The position numbers were made by a program, and so were the translations under genes. A stretch of DNA of 29,316 bases from JARIHC01 sp035692985 (GTDB lineage: Bacteria > Patescibacteriota > Saccharimonadia > Saccharimonadales > UBA4665): the NCBI GenBank assembly GCA_035692985.1, contig DASSHG010000010.1:1-29316 (forward strand), given 5' to 3'. Positions 1-7,798 of the stretch are shown here, in pieces; position 1 is the stretch's first letter; each line of letters starts with the position of its first letter. The notes under the pieces are model-generated. The model was given only the letters and a program-made list of their open reading frames with translations. It was not told the DNA's origin and did no database searches.

Positions 1-414
1 ATGCAACTTGAGCCCTTGCACATCGGACCGGAAATCGTAGAGCAACTAGAAGCTGCCGACTGTAAAATTAAAGGGGTGAGATATTTTACGGATCTGTATG
101 AAGATAATGGTGTTGCCAGCATCAAGGATCAGTTGCAAAGCTTATTTGTCGGTTCGGTGGCCCACGGCAAAGCAGAACTCGTAACAGAAGCTTATAATCT
201 ACTGGTCTTGGACGACCAAGACCGTGTGCCTGAAAGGAATGCCGAACTTGTTGAGAAGCTCGATGAGGCCATGAAATATGAGCGCTGGCACGGAAGAGCT
301 CTGAGGTACGACAGACTTGCGGCCGCTGCGAAAGTCATAGGCAAACCACTCAAGAGAAGGCTTTTGGGGGGCTTAGCGACCGCCCAGGCCACGTATGCTA
401 GAGGACATGGTTAA
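1..414 (+). CDS. Hypothetical helical protein (possibly 5'-truncated)
   Basis: A 137-residue reading frame opens with ATG at the first base of the window, so the true start may lie further upstream. I do not recognise the family. The protein is charged and mostly predicted helical, with no membrane segment, signal peptide or cysteine motif. The C-terminus is basic (KPLKRR near residues 116-121) and ends in a small, Ala/Gly-rich tail. It is followed by 19 bp and then the 3' end of a convergent glycosyltransferase gene. An imperfect inverted repeat (GCTAG near 417 and CTAGC near 433) lies between the two, but it has no T-run to make a convincing terminator. The coding call rests on the long open frame and on the absence of a better frame on either strand. 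Confidence 0.55.
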   Translation: MQLEPLHIGPEIVEQLEAADCKIKGVRYFTDLYEDNGVASIKDQLQSLFVGSVAHGKAELVTEAYNLLVLDDQDRVPERNAELVEKLDEAMKYERWHGRALRYDRLAAAAKVIGKPLKRRLLGGLATAQATYARGHG

Positions 415-433
415 GCGCTAGAGTCTCCTCGGG

Positions 434-1378
434 CTAGCTTCCGAAGCGCTGGCGTTTGGTTTGTTCGAGGTTGTCTTCTATCAGGATACGGTTGATGCGG
501 ATCAGGTCGGCGATGACGTTCAGGGCTACGCACAGGATGGCAGTAATCATTAGTAGCGAACCCACCAGTAACGATTGGATATGGCCGGCGGTGGAGCCGT
601 CGCGCAGACTGAAGATGATGAACCGAGCGAATGGTATCAGGCCTAATACGAACAGGATCAGCGCCGCCCAGCCGAATAGCATGTACGGTTTGTACATGAT
701 AAAGGCGCGGATTATGGTGACGCCGGATTTGAGCACATGCTCCCAGGTGTTTTTAAACAGGCGCGAGTCACGTAGTTTGGGGTTGGTGTCGACCTCAACC
801 GATTCGATATGCAGGCCCTTGTTGCCGGCCTGGATAATGGTTTCCGTACAGTAGCTGAAACGGGTGATGGTATTGAGGCGGATCAGTGATTCGCGGCTAT
901 AGGCCCGGAAGCCGCTAGCGGCGTCCGGCAGCCGCGTGCCGGCGGCTTTGTTGACTACGGCGCTGCCCAAGCGTTGTAGTAGCTTTTTGAACCAGGAAAA
1001 GTGGGCGATCTTATGCGTCTGGCGGTCGGCGATAACAATATCGGCCTGCTCTTTAAGGATAGGCTGCACCAAGTCGCCGATACGGTCTTGCGGATATTGG
1101 TTGTCGCCGTCGGTGTTGACTACTATATCGGCGCCGAGTTCAAGCGCCCGCATTACGCCGTCGTGGAACGAGCGGCCCAGACCTTGGTTGCGGGCGTGGC
1201 GGACAAATTGCTTTACGTTGTGGTCCCGCGCGACCTTCACCGTGTCGTCGGTAGAGCCATCGTCGATAATTAAAATTTCAATCTCATCTATACCAGGGAT
1301 TTTTTTTGGAACGCTCTCTAAAACCAGCGGCAAAGTCGCTTCTTCGTTCAGGCATGGGATTTGGACAACTAATTTCAT
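434..1378 (-). CDS. Family 2 glycosyltransferase, membrane-anchored (DPM1/DPG synthase type)
   Basis: The protein is predicted to transfer a sugar from a nucleotide sugar, probably to a polyprenyl phosphate on the inner face of the membrane. The N-terminal GT-A domain (about 1-215) shows the opening PCLNEE motif (8-13), the nucleotide-binding IIDDGSTDD (37-45) and a metal-binding TDGD (89-92). Two hydrophobic segments (about 235-257 and 268-295) anchor the C-terminus, as in polyprenyl-phosphate mannosyl/glucosyltransferases. At 314 residues the length fits that family. The gene diverges from the LCP gene. A TATACT hexamer at 1395-1400 on the minus strand is placed to start a transcript about 10 nt before the ATG, and there is no Shine-Dalgarno site. 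The donor and acceptor cannot be read from the sequence. Family call is firm; exact substrate is unknown. Confidence 0.9.
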   Translation of the reverse strand: MKLVVQIPCLNEEATLPLVLESVPKKIPGIDEIEILIIDDGSTDDTVKVARDHNVKQFVRHARNQGLGRSFHDGVMRALELGADIVVNTDGDNQYPQDRIGDLVQPILKEQADIVIADRQTHKIAHFSWFKKLLQRLGSAVVNKAAGTRLPDAASGFRAYSRESLIRLNTITRFSYCTETIIQAGNKGLHIESVEVDTNPKLRDSRLFKNTWEHVLKSGVTIIRAFIMYKPYMLFGWAALILFVLGLIPFARFIIFSLRDGSTAGHIQSLLVGSLLMITAILCVALNVIADLIRINRILIEDNLEQTKRQRFGS

Positions 1379-1468
1379 AAGTTCAGTTGTATATAGTATA
1401 CGATATCTGGCGCTGAAGATGCCTCTTTCTCTAAGCGGGCTCTCAGTTAGCTCACATACTCTCTTTGG

Positions 1469-1511
1469 GTGTTCAAAAACACTCGCATGGAAGAAGCGAA
1501 ACCGTTATAAT
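1469..1511 (+). promoter_or_regulatory. Promoter of the LCP gene, with a short inverted repeat
   Basis: A perfect -10 hexamer TATAAT (1506-1511) precedes the ATG at 1526 by 14 nt, giving a predicted leader of only 7-8 nt without a Shine-Dalgarno site. No good -35 is seen at the expected place (1483-1488). Just upstream is a perfect inverted repeat GTGTT-CAAA-AACAC (1469-1482), which could be an operator or simply a small hairpin in DNA. The opposite, minus-strand promoter of the glycosyltransferase lies in the same intergenic region. Confidence 0.45.
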
Positions 1512-1525
1512 GAAGCACAATCTCA

Positions 1526-3079
1526 ATGCCACCGAAAAAGCCACATCGTATACCGCCTATAAACGGATCCGCCAGACCGCGGCCTGGCCAGGATATTATT
1601 GTGGCCAGGCGGCAGGCCAAAGATTTCCCTGGGGTTGGCATGACGCTGCCTACCTATCAAGCTGAAGCTATTGGCAAGTCCCGTCAGGCTGCTAAACGGC
1701 CGGGCGCGAAAGCCAATCGCGGACGGCGGATTTTTAACCGTCGGGCACTCAAGCGAGGCATCATTACGTTGGCTATCCTGGCGGCCCTGGTGGGGCTCTT
1801 TGTGGGCGCCAAGTTCCTTTATAACGCCTATAAGCTGTTTGGCGGCAGCATTTTTGGCGCTTTGCACACTACCAAGCTGAGAGGCGAAGACCGCGGCCGG
1901 GTGAACATTTTGCTAGCTGGTAATTCAGCGGACGATCCCGGTCACGACGGTGCTACTCTGACCGACTCTATCATGATAGTCAGCATCGACACCCGCAACC
2001 ACACGGCGTTCCTAATGAGCATTCCGCGCGACCTATGGGTTGATATTCCCGGCGGCGGGCATCAGAAAATTAATGCGGCGTATTCAGTTGGCCAAGAAGA
2101 TAACTTTAGCGAATCAGGCTATCCAAAAGGTGGTATGGGATTGTTGGAAAAGGTCGTACGGGAGAATTTTAGTATCCCCATTGATTATTACGCGCTGGTC
2201 AATTACAGCGCGCTACGCGACTCGGTCAACGCTGTCGGCGGCGTGGACTTTAATGTCCATAGCAATGATCCGCGAGGCTTGTACGACCCCAGTATTGACT
2301 ACAAAACGCACGGGCCGCTTGTGAGGCTGACGAATGGCACCCACAAGCTTAATGGCGAACAGGCGCTGGACTTGGCGCGGGCCCGCGGCGATGCCTATGG
2401 CGCCTATGGGTTTGGCAACAGTGACTTTCAACGCACCCAGGATCAGCGTGACCTGCTGGTTGACCTCAAGAACAAAGCGACAACTACCGGCGTAATTGCC
2501 AATCCAGCCAAGTTGACTGGCTTATTCGATGCTGTCGGCGGCAATGTTAAGACGGATATGAAATTACCGGAAGTCCACCGTTTGTACGACCTCGTTAAGG
2601 TGATTAATTCCAAGAATATCAAATCACTCAGCCTGAGTGATGCCAACGGTAAAAACCTGCTCACCAGCTACACTACGGCTGACGGCGAATCAGCGCTTAT
2701 TCCAGCGGCTGGTGCTGATGATTTCAGCGCTATCCAAGCTTTTGTGCAACAACAGACATCATCTAACCCCGTAGTCCGTGAAAACGCCAGTGTAGTTGTC
2801 TTAAATGCCACCGGCGTATCCGGTTTGGCATCGCAGGAGCGCACCAAATTGAAAGTAAAAGGTCTCAACGTGACTGGTATTGGCGATGCCCAGGCTGACC
2901 AGGCTACAACTACGATTATCGATGTTTCGGACGGGAAGAAACCATCCACCAAGAAACAACTGACCCAACTGTTTGGCAGCCACTTTACTGCCACCAATCC
3001 TTATGGGAATATGTATGACGCCGATTTTATTATTTTGCTGGGCGCCGACCAGGCGGCTAATACGTCTTCCGGCAACTAG
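1526..3079 (+). CDS. LCP family (LytR-CpsA-Psr) protein with C-terminal LytR_C domain
   Basis: LCP proteins attach undecaprenyl-linked glycopolymers to the cell wall outside the membrane. This 517-residue protein has a long basic cytoplasmic tail (1-75, proline- and arginine-rich), one transmembrane helix (about 77-98), the LCP domain (about 124-320) and a LytR_C domain (about 418-508). Family marks include LTDSIM (145-150), the SIPRDLWVDIPG stretch (165-176) with its conserved Arg and Asp, LARARGD (283-289) and DFQRTQDQ (300-307). Together with the neighbouring GT2 gene it suggests a surface glycopolymer, which fits a monoderm envelope. The start at 1526 lies 14 nt after a TATAAT and has no Shine-Dalgarno site. 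An internal ATG at 1640 would also leave the membrane helix intact, so the N-terminal 38 residues are less certain. Confidence 0.92.
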   Translation: MPPKKPHRIPPINGSARPRPGQDIIVARRQAKDFPGVGMTLPTYQAEAIGKSRQAAKRPGAKANRGRRIFNRRALKRGIITLAILAALVGLFVGAKFLYNAYKLFGGSIFGALHTTKLRGEDRGRVNILLAGNSADDPGHDGATLTDSIMIVSIDTRNHTAFLMSIPRDLWVDIPGGGHQKINAAYSVGQEDNFSESGYPKGGMGLLEKVVRENFSIPIDYYALVNYSALRDSVNAVGGVDFNVHSNDPRGLYDPSIDYKTHGPLVRLTNGTHKLNGEQALDLARARGDAYGAYGFGNSDFQRTQDQRDLLVDLKNKATTTGVIANPAKLTGLFDAVGGNVKTDMKLPEVHRLYDLVKVINSKNIKSLSLSDANGKNLLTSYTTADGESALIPAAGADDFSAIQAFVQQQTSSNPVVRENASVVVLNATGVSGLASQERTKLKVKGLNVTGIGDAQADQATTTIIDVSDGKKPSTKKQLTQLFGSHFTATNPYGNMYDADFIILLGADQAANTSSGN

Positions 3080-3130
3080 CGCGGCGGCAACTGTTCAGTC
3101 ATGCCGTGCGGTGGTAATATATGTAGACGC

Positions 3131-3820
3131 ATGGCCAATGACATCGCTGACAAACGTTTCCAGGCTTTTCTGGAAAAACACCCTGTCCGAACCTTTAAAA
3201 AGGGCGAAATTGTTATTTTCCAGGGGGAAGCGCCGCGAGCGGCATTTGTGGTTAAAAGCGGAGTTGTCAAAGCCTATAACTTAAGTGTTGGCGGCGACGA
3301 AAAGCCAGTTGATTTCTATGCCGTGGACGCGGTCTTTCCGGGTGCCTGGGTCTATGGCAAAATGCCCAACGCCATTTATTATTACGAAGCTTTTACACCT
3401 GTAGTCAGCCTCTACGCCATCCGGCGCGAGGAATTCGTGACTTTTATTAAGAGCCATCCCGAACTCTTATACCAGGAACTGAACCGTTATCTGACGGATG
3501 AACTAGGGCAATCAATGCGATTAAATGCCCTGCAGCACTCCAGGGCCAGCGATAAATTGCTATACACCCTGCACTACCTGGCACTGAGTCATGGCCATAA
3601 AATTACGCCGCAAATAGTAGAAATCGAGCTTGATTTAACACACCAGGATTTTGCCAACCTTACGGGACTGACCCGTGAGACGGCAGCCACTGAGCTCAAC
3701 AAATTAAAACGCCGCGGTGTTATTACCTACGACAAACATAAGCCGTACCATTTGGACTTGGCCGCCCTGATGCGCCTGCTAAATGACCAGTACATCTCCG
3801 ACGTCCAAATTACGCTTTAG
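3131..3820 (+). CDS. Crp/Fnr family transcriptional regulator
   Basis: This is a DNA-binding regulator with an N-terminal cyclic-nucleotide-binding-like beta roll (about 10-110) and a C-terminal Crp-type helix-turn-helix (about 160-200; LTHQDFANLTGLTRET and KLKRRGVI are typical). The usual cAMP phosphate-binding signature (GEx..RxA in the family) is not clearly present, and there is no cysteine cluster for an FNR-type iron-sulfur centre. The ligand is therefore unknown. I prefer the ATG at 3131 (229 residues), because the beta roll begins directly after it. An upstream in-frame ATG at 3101 would add ten residues (MPCGGNICRR). Neither start has a clear Shine-Dalgarno site. The 3' end overlaps the convergent response-regulator gene by 11 bp. 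Its target promoters are not identifiable here, although the adjacent signalling cluster is a reasonable candidate. Confidence 0.88.
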   Translation: MANDIADKRFQAFLEKHPVRTFKKGEIVIFQGEAPRAAFVVKSGVVKAYNLSVGGDEKPVDFYAVDAVFPGAWVYGKMPNAIYYYEAFTPVVSLYAIRREEFVTFIKSHPELLYQELNRYLTDELGQSMRLNALQHSRASDKLLYTLHYLALSHGHKITPQIVEIELDLTHQDFANLTGLTRETAATELNKLKRRGVITYDKHKPYHLDLAALMRLLNDQYISDVQITL

Positions 3821-4259
3821 CTTTAGTTTTGGCACGGCCTTTAGTTTTTTTGTCTTTTTTTGATTTGCTGGGTGGCAGATTCTCGCTGTCGTCGCTGTTC
3901 AAACTGTCAGATACTACCTTAGCGAGGTTATGCGGCGCCGTCCAAGACTTGATAATACAGCGGTCAGCGCCAAGCTTGTAAGCTTCTTCCACCTCCGGTG
4001 AGTTTTCCATATTGGTAAAAATCAACACCTTTACGCCACGGTGGTCATGCAGCAAGTCGTAATGCTGTAAGAATTCCAGCCCCCCCATTACCGGCATAAG
4101 CAGATCAAGCAGTATCAAATCGGGAGTAAACTTCTGTAGCTGGCTAAGGGCTTGTTTGCCGTCATGCGCGGTGGCGACCTCATGGCCTTCGTTGCGAAGG
4201 ATAACGCAATAGGCGTTGTTTAGGTCACGGTCATCCTCTACTACTAAAATGCGTGCCAC
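3810..4259 (-). CDS. Receiver-only response regulator with lysine-rich tail
   Basis: A CheY-like receiver domain (about 1-122) is followed by a short tail and no output domain. All switch residues are visible: the acidic pair D9/D10, the phospho-acceptor D52 (in LILLDLLMP), T82 and K104. The C-terminal 25 residues are very rich in Lys and Ser/Thr, which might bind nucleic acid or phospholipid; that is speculation. The start codon is GTG, supported by a Shine-Dalgarno GAGG six nt upstream (minus strand, about 4266-4269). It lies downstream of the histidine kinase on the same strand with a 73-bp gap, and that gap contains its own probable promoter. The kinase is the likely phosphodonor. With no output domain, signalling would have to occur through protein contact, as with CheY or phosphorelay intermediates. 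Confidence 0.9.
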   Translation of the reverse strand: MARILVVEDDRDLNNAYCVILRNEGHEVATAHDGKQALSQLQKFTPDLILLDLLMPVMGGLEFLQHYDLLHDHRGVKVLIFTNMENSPEVEEAYKLGADRCIIKSWTAPHNLAKVVSDSLNSDDSENLPPSKSKKDKKTKGRAKTKAKA

Positions 4260-4295
4260 TGATTACCTCATCTTATACTCTTATCTTCCCTATCA

Positions 4296-4304
4296 TTTAT
4301 ACCA
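4296..4304 (-). promoter_or_regulatory. Extended -10 promoter for the response regulator
   Basis: On the minus strand TGG-TATAAA (4304 to 4296) forms an extended -10 element. The predicted start is near 4289, giving a leader of about 30 nt that contains the GAGG ribosome site of the GTG-started gene. It would let the regulator be made independently of the upstream kinase operon. There is no clear -35 box. Confidence 0.4.
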
Positions 4305-4332
4305 TACCAAATTCTGTGCAGGGTATTATTTT

Positions 4333-5487
4333 TCACAGCCGGTTAGACAGCCGAAGGCCGGTTGATTGGTTCTTCGAGCGCGGTAAACTCAAAAAGAAGT
4401 CCGTGCCTTTGCCTTCTTGGCTCTCAAACCAGATCCGGCCATTGATGGCATCGACTAAGCCTTTTACTAAATACAGCCCTAAGCCGGTGCCGGTTGTTTC
4501 GCGGCGGACAATATTCTCGGCGCGGAAGAACTTGCTGAATATTTGGTCCTGGGAATATTTAGGAATGCCCCAGCCGGTATCGCTGACCTGGATCAGCACA
4601 TGATCGCTTCTAAGCCGGACCATAACACTGACAGTGCCGTTCTTTGGCGTGTACTTCACAGCATTGGAGACCAGATTGGTCAGTACCTCTTTGAGTATCG
4701 CCCGGTCCGTACGGATATTTTTGGAATGGCGCCCGGTTATAGCTACGGTCACATCAAGTTTTTTGGCGGCGGCTGGCACCGATAGCTCTTTCACGACGTC
4801 ACGTACCAGCGTGTCAATCCGGATACTGCGCACGGTCGCGGCTACCGCGCCGCTCTCCATACGCGTGATGTTTAGCAGTGTGCTAATAAGCTCATTCATG
4901 CGGTCAGCGGCTTCGACGATAGTCTGCAGGGCTCCGGACTGGGCTTTGCTGACTTCTCCCATGTAGCCGTCTTTGAGCATATGCGAGTAAGTTTTGATGG
5001 ACGACAGCGGCGTTCGCAACTGGTGTGAGGCCAGCGATATGAACTCACTTTTAATCCTGTCGACCTCTTCCTCGATGCTAATATCTCGGAAAACCTCGAT
5101 CGCGCCCAACGGCCGGCTACTGTCCACTATCGGTGAAACATTGATGGCGACCGGGATTTTCTGTCCGTTTTTACGGCGATAATAGGATTTCTGGAATATC
5201 GGTTTACCGGTTAGAAATGCTTTGGTAATAGGCCGGTCAATCATATTGGTCACACGGTTCTCGGCGTCAACCATGATAATTTTTTTGGGAAACCACTCTC
5301 CTATGAGTTCACTTTTCGTATACCCCAAAATTCGCCGGCCCGCCTGATTGATACGGGTAATCCGGCCGAACTCGTCAGTGGTGATGGCGCCGTCGCCGAT
5401 ACTATGGAATAATGCCTCGGCCTTGGCCTCCTGCTCAAAAGCGGACGTTTCTGCATCAGTTTTTTTAATTTTATTGGCCTTTGTCAT
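4333..5487 (-). CDS. Soluble PAS-domain sensor histidine kinase
   Basis: This is a 384-residue two-component kinase without any transmembrane segment. A PAS domain (about 22-137, including a YRRKNGQKIPVAINVSPI core) is followed by the HisKA dimerisation helix with the phospho-accepting H155 (SHQLRTPLSSI) and an HATPase_c domain. ATP-site motifs are the N box NLVSNAVKYT, the G1 box DTGWGIP and the G2 box GTGLGLYL. The start overlaps the stop of the upstream 95-aa gene by 4 bp (ATGA), so translation is probably coupled. The family normally autophosphorylates on His and passes the phosphate to a receiver, here most likely the adjacent CheY-like protein. The PAS domain could sense a cytosolic small molecule or redox state. 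An alternative is that the membrane protein two genes upstream supplies the input. Confidence 0.93.
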   Translation of the reverse strand: MTKANKIKKTDAETSAFEQEAKAEALFHSIGDGAITTDEFGRITRINQAGRRILGYTKSELIGEWFPKKIIMVDAENRVTNMIDRPITKAFLTGKPIFQKSYYRRKNGQKIPVAINVSPIVDSSRPLGAIEVFRDISIEEEVDRIKSEFISLASHQLRTPLSSIKTYSHMLKDGYMGEVSKAQSGALQTIVEAADRMNELISTLLNITRMESGAVAATVRSIRIDTLVRDVVKELSVPAAAKKLDVTVAITGRHSKNIRTDRAILKEVLTNLVSNAVKYTPKNGTVSVMVRLRSDHVLIQVSDTGWGIPKYSQDQIFSKFFRAENIVRRETTGTGLGLYLVKGLVDAINGRIWFESQEGKGTDFFLSLPRSKNQSTGLRLSNRL

Positions 5488-5771
5488 CGCGCGCCTCTTG
5501 GCCGGCGCTTGCCGTCTTTATCGTCCGAGCTTAACTTTTCCAACTGGACGATGTACTCTTCAACGACTTCGCTATCATCGGTCAACAGCGAAACGGCTAC
5601 CCTGATCCAATCAATCAATTTATGCAGATCTTCCTTGGTCAGCTCTTCCGGTGCCTTGTGCAAGTGGCTTTGGACTTGTCGGGCTATAAAACGGTCGGCT
5701 GCCGGCCCAAGATAAACGTGTGTTACTTCGACAACTCGATTGTAAAATGACTTACGACCCGCGCCTGACAT
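5484..5771 (-). CDS. Small conserved-looking protein in the kinase operon
   Basis: This is a 95-residue soluble, mainly helical protein of unknown function. The central region (about 12-60) contains VTHVYLGPAADRFI followed by a helix and EDLHKLIDWI, then an acidic helix and a basic tail (KRRPRGAR). The LGPxAxxFI pattern loosely recalls a small helical domain found at the C-terminus of some Ser/Thr kinases and signalling proteins, but I cannot confirm this. It sits 6 bp after the membrane-protein gene and overlaps the kinase start by 4 bp, so it is very likely co-expressed with both. A role as an adaptor between membrane protein and kinase is only an inference. It is not an obvious histidine phosphotransfer protein, because no HxxxGxxxxxG-like motif is visible. 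Confidence 0.75.
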   Translation of the reverse strand: MSGAGRKSFYNRVVEVTHVYLGPAADRFIARQVQSHLHKAPEELTKEDLHKLIDWIRVAVSLLTDDSEVVEEYIVQLEKLSSDDKDGKRRPRGAR

Positions 5772-5777
5772 AACCCT

Positions 5778-6740
5778 TTATACATCCTCAATTTTTTTTA
5801 GGCGTATCGCACCGAGGGCAATCATGACGAAACCAAGGCCGCTAATGAGTTGGAAGATGAGGCCAAACAACAGATAACTGCCAAGTATCAGATGACTCGT
5901 AGAGGGCTGGAACGAACGAGAGTACTGAAAAGCGATAGACCCCAGAATCATGGCGAATAAGCCGATTACGAGCATGTGCATGGCCTGGCGATAAAGGACG
6001 CCGCGGACGTGCCTGCCGTAAGTTATCAGTTCGTATACGGCCAGCAGACCAACGAACCAAGCATAGAGATAGGGTACTATCACCGTTAGCACCACCAGCC
6101 AAACCGGTAGGTGATATGGATTGTCGGCCGTGCCGAGGCTGGCGCCGGCGAACTGCCGGAAGATTAAATAACAATAAATGACTCCGCCGGCCAGGAATAA
6201 CAGAGTTATTGCCCGTATGCTGGCACCGCTCAAAGCCACTTTCATGCGGTCAAAAAGCTGTCGCGATCCCATACCGATCATGCTAAAGGCGACCACAGGG
6301 AATAGCAGGTCCACGTAGTTGCCAATCACCACGGCCGCCGGACTGAAACCGGGGTCGGCATTGGTAATCGCTCTGGCAATAAGGCTGACAATAGAATGGA
6401 TCGGCAAGCTCCAGGCTATCCAGGCGCAGCCCTGCGTGAGGCGGCTAAAGCCAGCAGCTTCCGGCGTGGTACGTATAGAGCGGCTATACTCTCCCAGCTT
6501 GGCATAACCGTAAAAGCCCACAAACCAGACTGCCATTAACGGTAATCCCGCCAGCAGCTGAAGAATGTGGTATTCGGCGGTAGTTAGGCGATGTTCCTGC
6601 ATAATTTGCTGATTTCCAGGCAACAGGAATATCAGTAAAAGGTATATAACCGCCAATATGCCATAGCGCGCGAGGATCAAACTCGTTGGGCTGCTGGCGT
6701 CTTTTGGCTTTGGCAAAGCGCGGTTCGATATGCTCGGCAT
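5778..6740 (-). CDS. Multi-pass membrane protein of unknown function, head of the kinase operon
   Basis: About eight hydrophobic helices span this 320-residue protein; seven lie between about residues 22 and 280, and the last, long one is near 288-313. There is no recognisable transporter or enzyme motif. The longest frame begins at 6755, but that ATG lies just upstream of a perfect minus-strand TATAAT (6752 to 6747), and five of its codons overlap that hexamer. The next ATG, at 6740, lies 6 nt after the hexamer and would be the first base or nearly so of a leaderless mRNA, so I place the start there. It is followed by only 6 bp and the 95-aa protein, then the histidine kinase. That arrangement suggests it is the membrane sensor or a client of the signalling system, but the sequence does not prove this. 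Confidence 0.8.
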   Translation of the reverse strand: MPSISNRALPKPKDASSPTSLILARYGILAVIYLLLIFLLPGNQQIMQEHRLTTAEYHILQLLAGLPLMAVWFVGFYGYAKLGEYSRSIRTTPEAAGFSRLTQGCAWIAWSLPIHSIVSLIARAITNADPGFSPAAVVIGNYVDLLFPVVAFSMIGMGSRQLFDRMKVALSGASIRAITLLFLAGGVIYCYLIFRQFAGASLGTADNPYHLPVWLVVLTVIVPYLYAWFVGLLAVYELITYGRHVRGVLYRQAMHMLVIGLFAMILGSIAFQYSRSFQPSTSHLILGSYLLFGLIFQLISGLGFVMIALGAIRLKKIEDV

Positions 6741-6746
6741 GGTTAA

Positions 6747-6773
6747 ATTATACAATTCTCTAACAATCTTGCC
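6747..6773 (-). promoter_or_regulatory. Leaderless promoter of the membrane-protein/kinase operon
   Basis: TATAAT on the minus strand (6752 to 6747) ends 6 nt before the ATG at 6740. Upstream, GGCAAGATTGT (6773 to 6763) starts 21 nt before the hexamer. The divergent promoter at 6801-6828 carries GGTAAGATTTT at almost the same distance from its own TATAAT, so the pair forms an inverted repeat centred at about 6787. No consensus TTGACA is present at the usual spacing. The repeated element may be a regulator site or a lineage-specific -35. Confidence 0.5.
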
Positions 6774-6800
6774 ATTAAATCATATCCGGGAGCACCGGTG

Positions 6801-6828
6801 GGTAAGATTTTCTACACAGGGGTATAAT
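6801..6828 (+). promoter_or_regulatory. Leaderless promoter of the flippase-like gene
   Basis: A perfect TATAAT (6823-6828) ends 7 nt before the ATG at 6836, so transcription should begin at or beside the start codon. There is no Shine-Dalgarno site. The upstream element GGTAAGATTTT (6801-6811) matches the divergent promoter in 9 of 11 positions. A TACACA-containing stretch (6810-6818) between them differs from a DnaA box and is not called as one. Confidence 0.5.
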
Positions 6829-6835
6829 AATATCT

Positions 6836-7798
6836 ATGGCGCGAAGATCTACGTCGCTGACACCGGGACGGCAGCAACTGCTGGTCCTGTTGGTGGCAGG
6901 TATTATTTTTTATATCGTTATCCCGCAGTTAGGAAACTTTCGCCATAGCCTGTCGCTGACCACTGGCGCCAGTCTTGGTCCTCTGGTGGCGGCCGTGGTC
7001 TTTACGGGTCTAAGCTATGTGGCCGCCGCCGGCAACTATTGTTTGCTGGCAGTCTATGGCCTGTCTTATCCGCGGACTTTACTTATCCAATTGGCCGGTA
7101 TGTTCGTTAACCGTCTGCTGCCGGCTGGAATTGGCAGCATCAGCGTCAATTACCTTAATTTGCGCCGGTCTGGCCACAACGGGGCCCAGGCGGCCAGCGT
7201 AGTAGCGGCGAATAATAGCCTAGGGATTATCGGTAACCTATTATTGCTGGCGGTTTTGTGGGTACCGCTGCACGACCGGCTACCTGGCCTACGAATCGGT
7301 CACCCCAGTAAAATTTTAATAATAGCGGTTGGCTTGGCGGTAGCAGTTATAGTGCTAGGAGTTGTCTTTTATGGGCGTGGCCTGAGCTACCGGACGCATT
7401 TTTTTAATGATATCAAGTCGTTTGGCCGTCAGCTATTGGCCTACCGTCACCGGCGCGGACGATTACTGGCGGCATTAGTCTGCTCAATTAGCTTGACGCT
7501 AGCCAACGTTCTAAGCTTGTGGTTTTGCGTGCTGGCAATGCATATCAGTCTGCCGTTTATTGCTGTTTTAATTGTCTTTAGCTTTGGCACGGCGATCGGA
7601 GCGGCAACGCCGACGCCAGGCGGACTGGGCGGCGTGGAAGCCGGCCTGGTGGGCGGTTTGGTAGCCTACCGAGTGGATAGCGCCGCGGCGCTGGCCGCCG
7701 TACTGGTGTACCGCCTGATTAGCTACTGGCTGCCTTTAGTTGCCGGCGCGGCCGCCCTGCTCATAAGCCAGCGCCGCGGCTACCTCTCTGTTAGTTAA
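6836..7798 (+). CDS. Lysylphosphatidylglycerol synthase-type membrane protein (UPF0104/AglD-like)
   Basis: This 320-residue integral membrane protein belongs to the family that includes the flippase half of MprF and archaeal AglD-like proteins. Multiple hydrophobic helices cover most of the chain. The family hallmark near the C-terminus, ATPTPGGLGGVEAGLVGGL (about 259-277), is intact, as is the earlier NRLLPAGIGSISVNYLNLRRSG loop (about 88-109). There is no soluble aminoacyl-transferase domain, so lysine transfer to lipid is not expected; moving or handling a lipid or lipid-linked sugar is more plausible. The start is fixed by a TATAAT 7 nt upstream. The 3' end overlaps the convergent channel-like gene by 8 bp. 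Family assignment is good, but the transported lipid is unknown. Confidence 0.87.
   Translation: MARRSTSLTPGRQQLLVLLVAGIIFYIVIPQLGNFRHSLSLTTGASLGPLVAAVVFTGLSYVAAAGNYCLLAVYGLSYPRTLLIQLAGMFVNRLLPAGIGSISVNYLNLRRSGHNGAQAASVVAANNSLGIIGNLLLLAVLWVPLHDRLPGLRIGHPSKILIIAVGLAVAVIVLGVVFYGRGLSYRTHFFNDIKSFGRQLLAYRHRRGRLLAALVCSISLTLANVLSLWFCVLAMHISLPFIAVLIVFSFGTAIGAATPTPGGLGGVEAGLVGGLVAYRVDSAAALAAVLVYRLISYWLPLVAGAAALLISQRRGYLSVS

Noticed and set aside
417..433. GCTAG/CTAGC inverted repeat as terminator between the first two genes
   Set aside because: The stem is short and lacks a following T-run on either strand.
936..1562. 208-codon plus-strand frame opposite the GT2 gene
   Set aside because: It lies largely antisense to a clear glycosyltransferase and has no recognisable domain or promoter; a shadow frame.
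6741..6755. ATG at 6755 as start of the membrane protein
   Set aside because: The codons overlap the TATAAT at 6747-6752. The ATG at 6740 fits a transcript start.
6810..6818. TTCTACACA-like sequences before 6836 and near 8500 as DnaA boxes
   Set aside because: They differ from TTATNCACA at the third base and occur singly.
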